Of a stretch of 64,000 nucleotides of DNA, positions 9,560 through 17,627 are shown piece after piece. Position 1 is the stretch's first letter, and each line of letters starts with the position of its first letter. The position numbers were made by a program, and so were the translations under genes. This DNA comes from Thalassomonas sp. RHCl1 (GTDB lineage Bacteria > Pseudomonadota > Gammaproteobacteria > Enterobacterales > Alteromonadaceae): NCBI RefSeq assembly GCF_947387555.1, contig NZ_CANDNZ010000018.1, positions 41,355 through 105,354 on the forward strand, written 5' to 3'. The notes beneath the pieces were generated by a model. That model had not been told where the DNA came from. It saw nothing but the letters and a program-made list of their open reading frames with translations, and searched no databases.

Positions 9560-10543
9560 ATGAGTGAAATTGTCCTCACCAACCAATTACTGGGCCGCCA
9601 GGCCTTTAAAGATCAATGCGGTATAGAGCTGAACCAACTCAGGGATATTCATGGCCGTACACCTGAATATGCTATAGGTAATACGCCTTATCTGTTGGAG
9701 CCTCCTTCCCCTCATCAGTCTGCCGCCGGTTTAAGTGCCCTGAACCAGCTTGCACCTATGTATATTTCCCGGGATCTTGCCAACCTTTCACTGTCTTTTG
9801 GCAGTGAGAATGTTTTGGCCCTGGCTGAAATAAGAAAAAAGCTATACGAGTTTGGGGTTGGCTCTATCGGCGCTGCCACCAGCTTTCATGGTAACAATGC
9901 CAGCGCTTTCCTCAAAGCAGTACAAAAATACCAAGATGCCTTAATGCAATACCGGGTTGCTATAGAAGCCAAGTCTCCCCATAGGCTAGCCGCAGAGCAA
10001 AAAGTCAATCATGCCTATAAAGAGTTACAAACGAAGTTTCAGTATGAAATGGAGTCGGTAACGGCTCAGGTAAAATCTCGGCGCGGTACAGCACTCAGTA
10101 ATATTGAAAGAGGGAAAAATATAGCCAGAAGCAGCCGAAATGTCACTAAACTGGATGTTACCAGCCAAGCACAAGCAAGTGAGCTAGTCCAGCTTACTAA
10201 ATACACCAAGTTCTTAGGTAATGGCCTGGCGGTGATCGACTTTACCAGCCGTGTAGGCAATATTCAAAATACCCACAGAGCTGGCGGTAACTGGCACCGT
10301 CAACTTTTTATTGAATCAAGTGCTTTTACAATAAGTGCTATAGCAGGCACAGTAACAATAAATGCGGGAGTTCATGGGCTAAGTTTATTACTAGCAGCAA
10401 CTCCGATAGGTTGGGTCGGATTAGTAATTGGCGGGGCTTTTGTTGTTGGTGCTGCCGCCGGAGCTTCTATGTATGGCAACTACAAGCTTACCAATAACAG
10501 TGGTAAATACTATGATGAAATAATGGCTTGGATTAACAAATAA
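9560..10543 (+). CDS. Putative membrane-active effector with hydrophobic glycine-rich C-terminus
   Basis: 327 aa; start ATG at 9560 chosen because AAGGAT lies six bases upstream. No signal peptide. The first 200 residues are soluble and helical (a long charged helix around residues 115-190). The C-terminus has two hydrophobic stretches rich in Gly and Ala (FTISAIAGTVTINAG, then PIGWVGLVIGGAFVVGAAAG). The design mirrors the 345-aa protein at 5970-7007: soluble helical body, LGNGLAVID-like approach segment, then a hydrophobic hairpin near the end. The next gene overlaps its stop (TAATG) and encodes a two-helix membrane protein, as expected for a toxin/immunity pair. The effector role and any T6SS link are inference. 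Confidence 0.55.
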   Translation: MSEIVLTNQLLGRQAFKDQCGIELNQLRDIHGRTPEYAIGNTPYLLEPPSPHQSAAGLSALNQLAPMYISRDLANLSLSFGSENVLALAEIRKKLYEFGVGSIGAATSFHGNNASAFLKAVQKYQDALMQYRVAIEAKSPHRLAAEQKVNHAYKELQTKFQYEMESVTAQVKSRRGTALSNIERGKNIARSSRNVTKLDVTSQAQASELVQLTKYTKFLGNGLAVIDFTSRVGNIQNTHRAGGNWHRQLFIESSAFTISAIAGTVTINAGVHGLSLLLAATPIGWVGLVIGGAFVVGAAAGASMYGNYKLTNNSGKYYDEIMAWINK

Positions 10544-10917
10544 TGAGTTACTCGACATTAATATTCGTTTTTATTCTTTGCTGTACAATAATATCCTGGC
10601 TTCTTTTCGTCCTCTTTGGCCAACTAACAGTAAGAAAACTAAGAAAAAACCCGAAAACAATGCATAAGTTGGGTATGGAATTGGTCAGCGGCTGGGACAT
10701 TATCAATGTTGCCCAGTCAATTGCTCTACCGAGTTACCTAATAAGAAAGTTTAGAAAAACACAGATGTCTTTTTTTTACAGCGATGCCGATTTAATTATT
10801 CAACATACCAGTAAATTTGATCGCATTTTAGCAAGGGTATTTTATTGGACATTCGCAATAACAGGCATACTAATACTGGTTTGGTTAGCGTTAATGGCAA
10901 CAGGCGTGCTGGAATAA
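10543..10917 (+). CDS. Small two-helix membrane protein, putative immunity protein
   Basis: 124 aa with membrane helices at both ends (LIFVFILCCTIISWLLFVLF and FYWTFAITGILILVWLALMA) and a basic middle (RKFRKTQ). Its ATG overlaps the stop of the upstream gene by one base, implying coupled translation. Length and layout match the 122-aa protein at 5584-5952. No family was recognised; protection against the upstream protein is inferred from context. Confidence 0.6.
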   Translation: MSYSTLIFVFILCCTIISWLLFVLFGQLTVRKLRKNPKTMHKLGMELVSGWDIINVAQSIALPSYLIRKFRKTQMSFFYSDADLIIQHTSKFDRILARVFYWTFAITGILILVWLALMATGVLE

Positions 10918-11023
10918 CTTAGCCATGCTTTGCCTGGAAGAGTAGCTGGATTGGCAGCAATACCAATCGACGAAAGCTCGCTATATTTCAAGCACTTAAT
11001 GGCAGATCGACCATGATGATTAA

Positions 11024-11485
11024 CTACTCATCTATTATTTCAAAATCGTTTTGCCAACGGCAAATGCTATAGTCGCAATGGGGATTATTGGGATCTTGCT
11101 TATTGGCAAACATAAATGCAACACATGGATTGTTTAAATCCGCATTTAGCTAAGCCAGCTTTTTATTGTAGGCTTCTATTGGTTGGATACCGGGCAAGAA
11201 AGTGCTCCAGAGTTCATAAAACTTATTTTGATAATTAATGCCTATAACCTGCTTGGTAAATTGCTCGGCAAAGTTCCAGCTTGGGGCTTTAGTTCTTACA
11301 TTAACCGCAGGCATGCTAAAACATCCCTGTTCGTCGGTGAAGGTTGTATCGAAACGTTTTTTTTCGTCGATATAATACAGCTCACGTTCAATTTTTACTC
11401 CAACCAGGGGCTTACCGTTTAATAATATTTTGCCTGCTATTTCAGGCGACAGGTGGGCATCATACTTTTTGAATAAGCTAAACAT
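11024..11485 (-). pseudogene. DUF6795-like gene, copy 1, interrupted by an in-frame TAG
   Basis: The product starts MFSLFKKYDAHLSPEIAGKI and carries the DUF6795-type pattern (SGK/AGK-LLNG-PL-GV-ER, then TDEQGCFSMPAV). The reading frame stops at an amber codon (11150-11152) after 111 residues. The same frame then continues for 41 more codons (LNADLNNPCVAFMFANKQ, then NPHCDYSICRW) to a natural stop at 11024. In the neighbouring paralog this codon is CAG (Gln), so the TAG looks like a single C-to-T change. Without the tail the CxxxxCRW-type motif is lost. The protein family is often found near T6SS effectors; its function is unknown. Confidence 0.75.
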
Positions 11486-11497
11486 TGAAATTCTTAC

Positions 11498-11972
11498 CTA
11501 TGTTTCTTCAACCGTTCTGAAAATTTCAAAGTCTTCAGGCCAGCGGCAAATACTGCGGGCACAATGCGGATTGTTGGGGTTGTGTTTATTCATAAAAGTA
11601 AAAACAACACATGGGTTAGCCAGGTCCGCATTTAACTGGGCCAGCTTTTGGTTATAGCTTTCAACTGGTTCTATTCCCGCTAAGACGGTGCTCCAGAGTA
11701 CATGAAATTTTTTTTGATACTCAATGCCGATAATTTGTTTTGTTCTTTGCTCGGCAAAAACCCAACCGGGAGCTTTAGATCGTATGTTGACCGCTGGCAT
11801 GTTAAAACAGCCTTGTTCATCTGTTAAAGTGCTGTCGATACGTTTTTTTTTCATCGATGTAACACAGCTCACGCTCAACTTTTACCCCTGCAAGGGGCTG
11901 GCCGTTTAACAATATTTTTCCTGAGACTTCAGGCGATAGGTGTGCATCATATTTTTTAAAGAAGCCAAACAT
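11498..11972 (-). pseudogene. DUF6795-like gene, copy 2, frameshifted in a poly-A run
   Basis: This is a paralog of the gene at 11024-11485, starting MFGFFKKYDAHLSPEVSGKI at 11972 after an AGGGA ribosome-binding site. After YIDEKK the frame is lost: the minus-strand A run has nine As (11843-11851) where copy 1 has eight. The correct frame resumes as RIDSTLTDEQGCF and runs to 11498 with the intact tail (SICRWPEDFEIF). Correcting one base would give about 157 aa. It could be a true pseudogene, a slippage-expressed gene, or a sequencing error in a homopolymer. Confidence 0.75.
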
Positions 11973-12238
11973 TGCTTTCCCTGCATGTATTGAAAATAGA
12001 TAAAGTAATGACCTTCTTGCCGAAAGCAAAAGCAGCTTATGCTAAGCCGAAGGGCAGTCACAATAGCCTGTCTTTTCACGGGTTATAACATAGCGGCAGA
12101 TTGTGAAATACTTCTGGGATACCTGCAACATTAACCATCATACGACACGTATGTTCAAAAAACCAACAAAGCAAGCCTCTAACCGGCTGCTATTTACGCT
12201 GAGCTTTTCTCTGGCTGGTTAACGTTTTGGCAATGCCG

Positions 12239-13117
12239 CTATCTGGCGGAGTTTTCGTTGCTTTCCTGGTCAAATTCCATGCTGTCACAGTAATTTATTA
12301 CATCCTCGAGAATAAACTGCCTACGCTCAGTCAGGTGAAACAAGTCATTAATCAGCCGGATCACAAAATCCTTGGACTGCACTATCTGATTAAAGCGTTT
12401 TCGCGCCTCGGAGGCTGGTAAATCAAGGTCTAATTTCTTTCTTAATGCGCTTTTGGAAAGCCCTTCTTTTCTTGCCTGTTCCGGGTTGGTCAGCACCAGC
12501 AATGCACCGCGAACCGCTTCAAGGTTATCGTATTCTGAATGCACCTTGATGGCTAAAGTTGAGCCGCTGATATCCGCTTTATTGACAATAAAATTCCGAT
12601 ACAGGGCACTTAGGTCTTGTTCCATTTCCCCTAAGCTTATCGCCCGGTCATAACCATAATAAAAGGCATATGGGGTTTTGCTGTATTGCTCAAGATGCCG
12701 GGTAAGTTCAAAGGAGTGGCAGGCGGCAGCGATCACGGTCAACTGGCCTCGGGCGGTATAAATCACTTTTTCAAACAAGTCGATTAACTTGAGCCAAGGC
12801 ACAAAGCTGCCGTCTGTGCATTTTAGCCCTTTGTCTTTGCTGCCGTGGCCCAGCAGGTGGATCAAGGGCAGCTGGCCCATTTCTGCATCTATAATCACCT
12901 TAAGAAAAGCGTCATAACACTGCTCGATATTATTGATAACAAAGGTTTCAATTATTTCTGACGGCGACCTTCCCTTGGCTGACGAGTAGTTGGCGGCAAT
13001 CACCATATCCTCCTGCAGCCGCCGCACCACGCCGCTTTCGCTTTCATCGAGAAAGTTAAACACATAAATTTTGCTTGCCGGGCTTGCAAAGGGCTTTCTT
13101 AATTTCAGCTTACTCAT
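12239..13117 (-). CDS. Caspase-like (clan CD) cysteine peptidase-type protein
   Basis: 292 aa, no signal peptide. The core has the His-Gly / Cys layout of caspase-like and CHAT peptidases: LIHLLGHGSKDKG with His91, then, after a beta strand, LTVIAAACHSF with Cys133. After the peptidase-like domain (about residues 15-210) comes a charged helical C-terminus. No recognition domain is fused, so any substrate or activator must be separate. It stands alone on the minus strand, divergent from the RES-domain toxin gene at 13341, among toxin and defence-like genes. The peptidase fold is inferred from the motif pair; the biological role is unknown. Confidence 0.6.
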   Translation of the reverse strand: MSKLKLRKPFASPASKIYVFNFLDESESGVVRRLQEDMVIAANYSSAKGRSPSEIIETFVINNIEQCYDAFLKVIIDAEMGQLPLIHLLGHGSKDKGLKCTDGSFVPWLKLIDLFEKVIYTARGQLTVIAAACHSFELTRHLEQYSKTPYAFYYGYDRAISLGEMEQDLSALYRNFIVNKADISGSTLAIKVHSEYDNLEAVRGALLVLTNPEQARKEGLSKSALRKKLDLDLPASEARKRFNQIVQSKDFVIRLINDLFHLTERRQFILEDVINYCDSMEFDQESNENSAR

Positions 13118-13340
13118 AAAAACAGATACTCTTTTGTTTTTGCACTACAGATGTTGTTATCACCTCAGCTATCAATGAGGCTATTTGCAATAAAAACAAG
13201 AATAAGGAGCTAAATATAACGAAAGTCCAAAACGGGTTTGCTTATCACAGGGCATTTGATGATAATTCCCCTGCCCTGGCAAATACAGCCTATCAGCATT
13301 TAACAGCAGGGTAAATTTAAGGAATTTCAAGAGCACAGCC

Positions 13341-14015
13341 ATGAGTCAGACAGGGAAGCAGCAAGCAAGGGATAATTTTGATGCCAAAGCGCTCACCGCC
13401 TTGGTGACGTCTCTAGCGCCCGGCAAACTAAAAACAGCTGAAATGGCCGTCACCTACCGGGTCCAGCAACAGTTTTACAACCAGCAAAAAAGTGCTGCAT
13501 TAAGTCTGTTTTGCCCCGAGAACGAACAGCAAAAAGGCCGCTGGAATGGCCGTCAGCAAGACTTTGGCATGACCTATCTTGCCAACAGCCCCAAAGGCGC
13601 CTTTGCCGAAGCATTTTCCCATGTTACGCCCGACCCCAAAGAGGAAAGGTTTTTTGACAGCCAGATGCTGACGCCGCGGGAAATCAGCAAGGTGGTTTTT
13701 ACCGGGCCGTTAACCCTAATCGATGTACGCGCTTTACTGCCCCAGCTCAAACTCAGCGCCCAGGACATTGAGGGTGATGATGTTTATCATATCACCCAAC
13801 CCCTGGCAGATGCCCTTTACCAGAACTTTTCCGGGTATTGCCACGGCATCCTTTATTCTTCCCGCTGGTCGGGAGATTTGCTCGACTGCGCCGCGATCTG
13901 GTCTCATCCAGCTATCGAGCAAACAGAACAAACGCCCCTTGATGACTTTGAGTACCAGGGATATGATAGCTATGAAATACTGTGCGAACAGCTTAATTTT
14001 GCTTTTACCGGTTAA
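13341..14015 (+). CDS. RES-domain toxin, putative NAD+-degrading enzyme
   Basis: 224 aa. The RES pattern is visible: TYRV (Arg40), GRWNG then GMTYLANSPKGAFAEAF (Tyr79, Glu90) and GILYSSR (Ser173/174). Characterised RES toxins (the MbcT type) degrade NAD+, and family members normally pair with an Xre/MbcA-type antitoxin encoded upstream in the same operon. Here no such gene precedes it. Instead an HTH protein is encoded on the opposite strand just downstream (14056-14661), 40 bases away and convergent. It is divergent from the caspase-like gene, sharing a 223-base spacer. Confidence 0.78.
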   Translation: MSQTGKQQARDNFDAKALTALVTSLAPGKLKTAEMAVTYRVQQQFYNQQKSAALSLFCPENEQQKGRWNGRQQDFGMTYLANSPKGAFAEAFSHVTPDPKEERFFDSQMLTPREISKVVFTGPLTLIDVRALLPQLKLSAQDIEGDDVYHITQPLADALYQNFSGYCHGILYSSRWSGDLLDCAAIWSHPAIEQTEQTPLDDFEYQGYDSYEILCEQLNFAFTG

Positions 14016-14055
14016 TACAAGCCGTAAAAATAACGGGGAATATCACACTTAGGGA

Positions 14056-14661
14056 TTAATAACCCGGCTGCCCTACCCGGCTGGCGTACTTGATAACTTG
14101 TTGAACGGCTTCTTTATTAGGATTTTTTTGCAGGAAGTTACGGGGAGATAAGTTGTCCAGGCCGCCGTGTTGGTTTAACCAGAAGGTACACATCATCGAC
14201 GGCCCTACTTGCTGTGCCTGCAGCGCTAAATTAACCGTGTCCAGGCCAAAGATTTCAGCGCCGGTTTTATCGTCTAACTGAAATACCGGTATGCGCGGGG
14301 TGGAGCCTTCGTTGATGGCGATTAAACTGCCTTTTTTGATCTTGCCGCTGATGTGTTGCCTGCTGACCCCGGCAAGTTCCGCGTATTTGGTTTGGGTGAC
14401 GGTGCCGCCATAAGTGCCTAAAAAACTGATAAACTTTTTTTGCCCTTCCCGCTGCATTTCCAGGCGTTTTATCAGTTTGTCGTTTTTATAGGTACTACGG
14501 GTATGAATAGACAACAACTGTTCAAGCAACTGCTGGTCGGTCAGGGTGGAGGCATCGTTGACATTGATGTCTAACACATTATCGCTTTCTAAATGATGTA
14601 AGATGTTTTCTACCCGTTTATATAAAAAAGCATTATCTGCTTTCAGCGCCAAGTTACTCAT
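14056..14661 (-). CDS. HTH protein, possible antitoxin for the convergent RES toxin
   Basis: 201 aa. A central helix-turn-helix is visible (TVTQTKYAELAGVSRQHISG, then KIKKGSLIAI). The C-terminal region (GLDNLSPRNFLQKNPNKEA followed by VQQVIKYASRVG) resembles the toxin-binding end of Xre/MbcA/ParS-type antitoxins, where a short Pro-containing loop precedes the last helix. Its gene converges on the RES toxin gene. That pairing is inferred from position and from this tail; orientation is unusual for the class. It could instead be an unrelated DNA-binding protein. Confidence 0.6.
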   Translation of the reverse strand: MSNLALKADNAFLYKRVENILHHLESDNVLDINVNDASTLTDQQLLEQLLSIHTRSTYKNDKLIKRLEMQREGQKKFISFLGTYGGTVTQTKYAELAGVSRQHISGKIKKGSLIAINEGSTPRIPVFQLDDKTGAEIFGLDTVNLALQAQQVGPSMMCTFWLNQHGGLDNLSPRNFLQKNPNKEAVQQVIKYASRVGQPGY

Positions 14662-14822
14662 ACCACCACCTTTACGTATTTTACAACTACATATTAGTAA
14701 AAAAAGTAAACTTTGTATATTAATAATACACTAAAAACGAAAAATTGTTGCCGCTATGGTTAAGCTGGCCGAACCGATCAGCGCTGTGTCTTTGGCAAAA
14801 CAAACGGGGGCATCGACAGCCG

Positions 14823-15602
14823 TTATTGCTCAACCGCACGGGAGTAGAACTGCTTCATTAATTGCCGGTATTCTTCGGTGGCGACAATCTTAGTCAGCGC
14901 CTGCTGAAATTGTCTTACCAACGCCGGATCAACTTGTTTACTAAAGGCAAAGCAGGTAAAGGCTGTCGGGAATACAAACACAGTTTCATAATCATCTAAG
15001 TCCCCTCCCCATTGAATAATCATATTGTTGGCCGCCTGCTGGTCGTAGGCGATCATTTGAATACGACCTTTGGCCATCAATTCCAGGTTGGGTTTCATGG
15101 TGACATTGCTGACGATATTAATGGTAGAAGAGAGTTGTTCCATCAGCAGCTGTTCGGCAATATCAAAGCGCACTGTGCCTATGGCATACTGGGCTAGTTC
15201 GTCAAAGCTGCTAACTTTAATACGGCTGGACTTCAGGGCGATCAGCGCATTGGTGTCTGTGGTTTCTATCGGGCAGGCCCATTGGAATTTATCTTTGCGC
15301 TGCTTGGTTTTGGCAATGGCAAACAACACCACATTATCCTGCTGCTCCAGGTTGCGGTAGGCCCGTGCCCAGGGTAACACCCGGATTTTTTGTGGTTTTA
15401 CGTTAAGTTCCTGCCAGATTTTCTCCAGCAGCACCACAGACAAACCAGTGAGCTTGCCATGTTCGGTATAGTTCAGCGGCGGATATTCTTCGGTCAGATA
15501 ATCCAGCCGTTCAAAGTGCGAAGCGGAGCAAGGTGTTGCCAGCACCGCTGAAATTAGAAATAAAAATCCGCTAACTATTTGCCTCATTTGGATAATTTCC
15601 AT
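14823..15602 (-). CDS. Periplasmic substrate-binding protein (SBP_bac_3 type)
   Basis: 259 aa with a signal peptide (IVSGFLFLISAVLATPCSAS, cleavage after about residue 28). The mature part has the type II periplasmic binding fold: YPPLNYTEHGKLTGLSVVLL, then VLPWARAYRNLEQ, and IGTVRFDIAEQLL in the second lobe. Such proteins bind small polar solutes, often amino acids. No ABC permease or ATPase is beside it, so it is an orphan binding protein, as is common in Alteromonadales and Shewanella. A second, distantly similar one sits in the T6SS operon at 45856-46575. Confidence 0.82.
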   Translation of the reverse strand: MEIIQMRQIVSGFLFLISAVLATPCSASHFERLDYLTEEYPPLNYTEHGKLTGLSVVLLEKIWQELNVKPQKIRVLPWARAYRNLEQQDNVVLFAIAKTKQRKDKFQWACPIETTDTNALIALKSSRIKVSSFDELAQYAIGTVRFDIAEQLLMEQLSSTINIVSNVTMKPNLELMAKGRIQMIAYDQQAANNMIIQWGGDLDDYETVFVFPTAFTCFAFSKQVDPALVRQFQQALTKIVATEEYRQLMKQFYSRAVEQ

Positions 15603-15770
15603 TTTAAATCCAGTGGCCAGTATAATAAATCCAAGGGTAAAAGTCTGCTCTTGCTTTTGGGGCCGATATCCGGCGCTTTACCGGGTGTTGATGATAGCGC
15701 CAGCTTGCTCTGGAGCTTCATTTATCCTTGTGCTAGACTCCTGCCCCCTTTAAAAATCAGAACAATAAAC

Positions 15771-16610
15771 ATGGGTATTTCAATCTTAACCTACTTGTCT
15801 AATTTAGCCTTTATCGGTGTATTTTTGATTGTAATATTTGCTTCCAGGTGGCTTTACAGCTTGTCCACCCCCTACAACACCTTCAGCGAAATCATAGATA
15901 AAAAAAATCTGGCCCTGGGCGTTTCCATTATGGGCTTTATCACCGCGAATACTATCATTTACAGTTCGGTGATCACCGGTCTTGGCCAGGAAGTGCAGGC
16001 AGATTTGATTACGGTTTGCCAATATACGGCTTTGGGCATGCTGCTGTTGCTGGTATCGCGCCAGGTTAATGACAAGATTTTATTGCATTCGTGTTGCAAC
16101 CACAGGCAAATCATCACCAAACAAAGCCTGTCCGTCGGCATGGCCCAGGCAAGCTGTTATATCACCTCCGGCCTGATTATCGGCGGCGTGCTGATGAGGG
16201 ATGGCGATATATTCTCCGCCCTGGTCTTTTACGCCCTGGGCCAGGTCTCCCTGGTGCTGTTTACGAAAATTTATGACTTGTTTACCAACTTTTGCCTGAT
16301 ACAGGAGCTGGAAAGCGGCAATATCGCTGCCGGCACCAGCTTCTCTGCCACGGTGATCGCACTGGGTATCATTCTGTTGCATGCCCTGGGCGGGGAATTT
16401 GTTTCCTGGCAGTCGAGTATTGCCTCATTTGCCCTTGATGCGCTGATCGCCTTTATCATTTTGCCTGTGGTCAGGGTGCTGGTAGATAAGCTGCTTATTC
16501 CCTCGGTCAATATCGACTACGCCATTAAAAAAGAGCACAACGTCGCCGTTGCCTTGCTTGAAGGCGCTGTGGCGATCAGTGTAGCCCTGGTGATCTTTTT
16601 TGCCTTGTAG
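15771..16610 (+). CDS. DUF350-family membrane protein
   Basis: 279 aa from the ATG at 15771; the in-frame extension upstream overlaps the divergent gene and looks non-coding. About eight hydrophobic segments are present. They are arranged as two similar halves with the DUF350 pattern: NLALGVSIMGFITANTIIYS in the first half and NIAAGTSFSATVIALGIILL in the second. The function of DUF350 (YjfL) proteins is not established. It is divergent from the periplasmic binding protein gene. No strong ribosome-binding site is visible. Confidence 0.78.
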   Translation: MGISILTYLSNLAFIGVFLIVIFASRWLYSLSTPYNTFSEIIDKKNLALGVSIMGFITANTIIYSSVITGLGQEVQADLITVCQYTALGMLLLLVSRQVNDKILLHSCCNHRQIITKQSLSVGMAQASCYITSGLIIGGVLMRDGDIFSALVFYALGQVSLVLFTKIYDLFTNFCLIQELESGNIAAGTSFSATVIALGIILLHALGGEFVSWQSSIASFALDALIAFIILPVVRVLVDKLLIPSVNIDYAIKKEHNVAVALLEGAVAISVALVIFFAL

Positions 16611-16646
16611 CTCAAGGCAGAATAACCCTGCTTAACACCTCGCTAA

Positions 16647-16680
16647 TACGTCAAAAGTGACGTACGTTACTTTTGACGTA
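16647..16680. repeat. 34-bp near-perfect palindrome upstream of the ECF sigma gene
   Basis: Arms TACGTCAAAAGT and ACTTTTGACGTA are exact inverted repeats around a 10-base centre that is itself nearly palindromic (GACGTACGTT). A further related half (GACGTATGTCACTTT) overlaps its right end. No U-run follows, so it reads more like a protein-binding site than a terminator. It lies between the DUF350 gene stop and the sigma factor gene. Confidence 0.6.
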
Positions 16681-16821
16681 TGTCACTTTCGAATGGCTGG
16701 CTTTATAGCAAATAAAACCGATAACTTTTCTCCTCCCGGCAGCTATTCTTCCTCGGTCCGGTAAAGCTTCGTCTATAATGTAGCTACTATTTCACAGGTA
16801 TATGCTCGCAATAAGGTTTAT

Positions 16822-17541
16822 ATGGCGAGAAAAGAAAACGAAACCGTTGAATTTTCTGCTGAAACTATCCTGAAAAGAATCAAAGAAGGCGACCGCTCAG
16901 CAGAAAGGGCCCTGGTCAGGCACTATTGGCGCGGCTTACACTTTATTTTACTAAGCAAGTGCCAGGATCCCGAACTCACCAATGATTTACTCCAAGACAG
17001 CTTCGTTGTCATTATCAATAAAGCCCGGGAAAACCTCATCGAAAATCCGGCAGCCCTTGCCCGCTATATCCGCCAGGTAGGCGTTCATTTACTGATTGCC
17101 CATTTCCGCAAAGAAAAACGCCGCGCCACCACGGCCAGTGAAGACATTCAAATTTACAGCGACGATCAAATTCCCGGTTTATTCAGAGAACTCAGCTCTC
17201 AACAAATATTTAACAAGGTACAGCAGCTTGTCGATGAAATGACAGTACCAAGAGATAAGCAGCTATTAAGGGATTATTTTGTCTACGGCAAAAGCAAACA
17301 GGAAATCTGTGCAGCCATGGATTTATCTGCCGAGCATTTTGACAAGGTATTGTATCGCGCCAGAAACCGGTTGAAACAGCTGGTACAAATAAAGCTGGGT
17401 TCAGACAACTCTCTGCCCGATCTGCTGGAAGTGCTAATTTTTATCGGCATCACTTTGGCCCAGGTGAATACAGCTCCCTTACCTGCGGACAACACCAAGA
17501 TAGCAATTTATTTAATGTTAGTGAGAGAAGTTCAAACCTAG
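16822..17541 (+). CDS. ECF-type RNA polymerase sigma factor
   Basis: 239 aa. The sigma-2 region is at residues about 20-100 (GDRSAERALVRHYWRGLHF, NDLLQDSFVVIINKA, then ARYIRQVGVHLLIAHFRKEK). The sigma-4 HTH is at about 130-190 (LLRDYFVYGKSKQEICAAMD, then LYRARNRLKQLV). A C-terminal extension of about 40 residues is partly hydrophobic (LLEVLIFIGITLAQV). The next gene encodes a membrane protein with anti-sigma layout. Together with the peroxidase and CHAT genes it forms a probable five-gene operon that this factor may control. A TATAAT is present at 16774-16779 without a good -35. Confidence 0.85.
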   Translation: MARKENETVEFSAETILKRIKEGDRSAERALVRHYWRGLHFILLSKCQDPELTNDLLQDSFVVIINKARENLIENPAALARYIRQVGVHLLIAHFRKEKRRATTASEDIQIYSDDQIPGLFRELSSQQIFNKVQQLVDEMTVPRDKQLLRDYFVYGKSKQEICAAMDLSAEHFDKVLYRARNRLKQLVQIKLGSDNSLPDLLEVLIFIGITLAQVNTAPLPADNTKIAIYLMLVREVQT

Positions 17542-17627
17542 CGACACTTAGTAAATCAGCACAATAAACCGGTTTAAGCTTAATCACTGAGGTGCTCGGG
17601 TCTACCGTTAATAAGAAGTGAAGCATT

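Noticed and set aside
15579..15770. N-terminal extension of the DUF350 protein
   Set aside because: It overlaps the start of the divergent binding-protein gene, and its residues do not resemble the family; the ATG at 15771 gives the expected membrane start.
16647..16680. The palindrome as a rho-independent terminator for the DUF350 gene
   Set aside because: No U-run on either side; the centre is also palindromic, which favours a protein-binding site.
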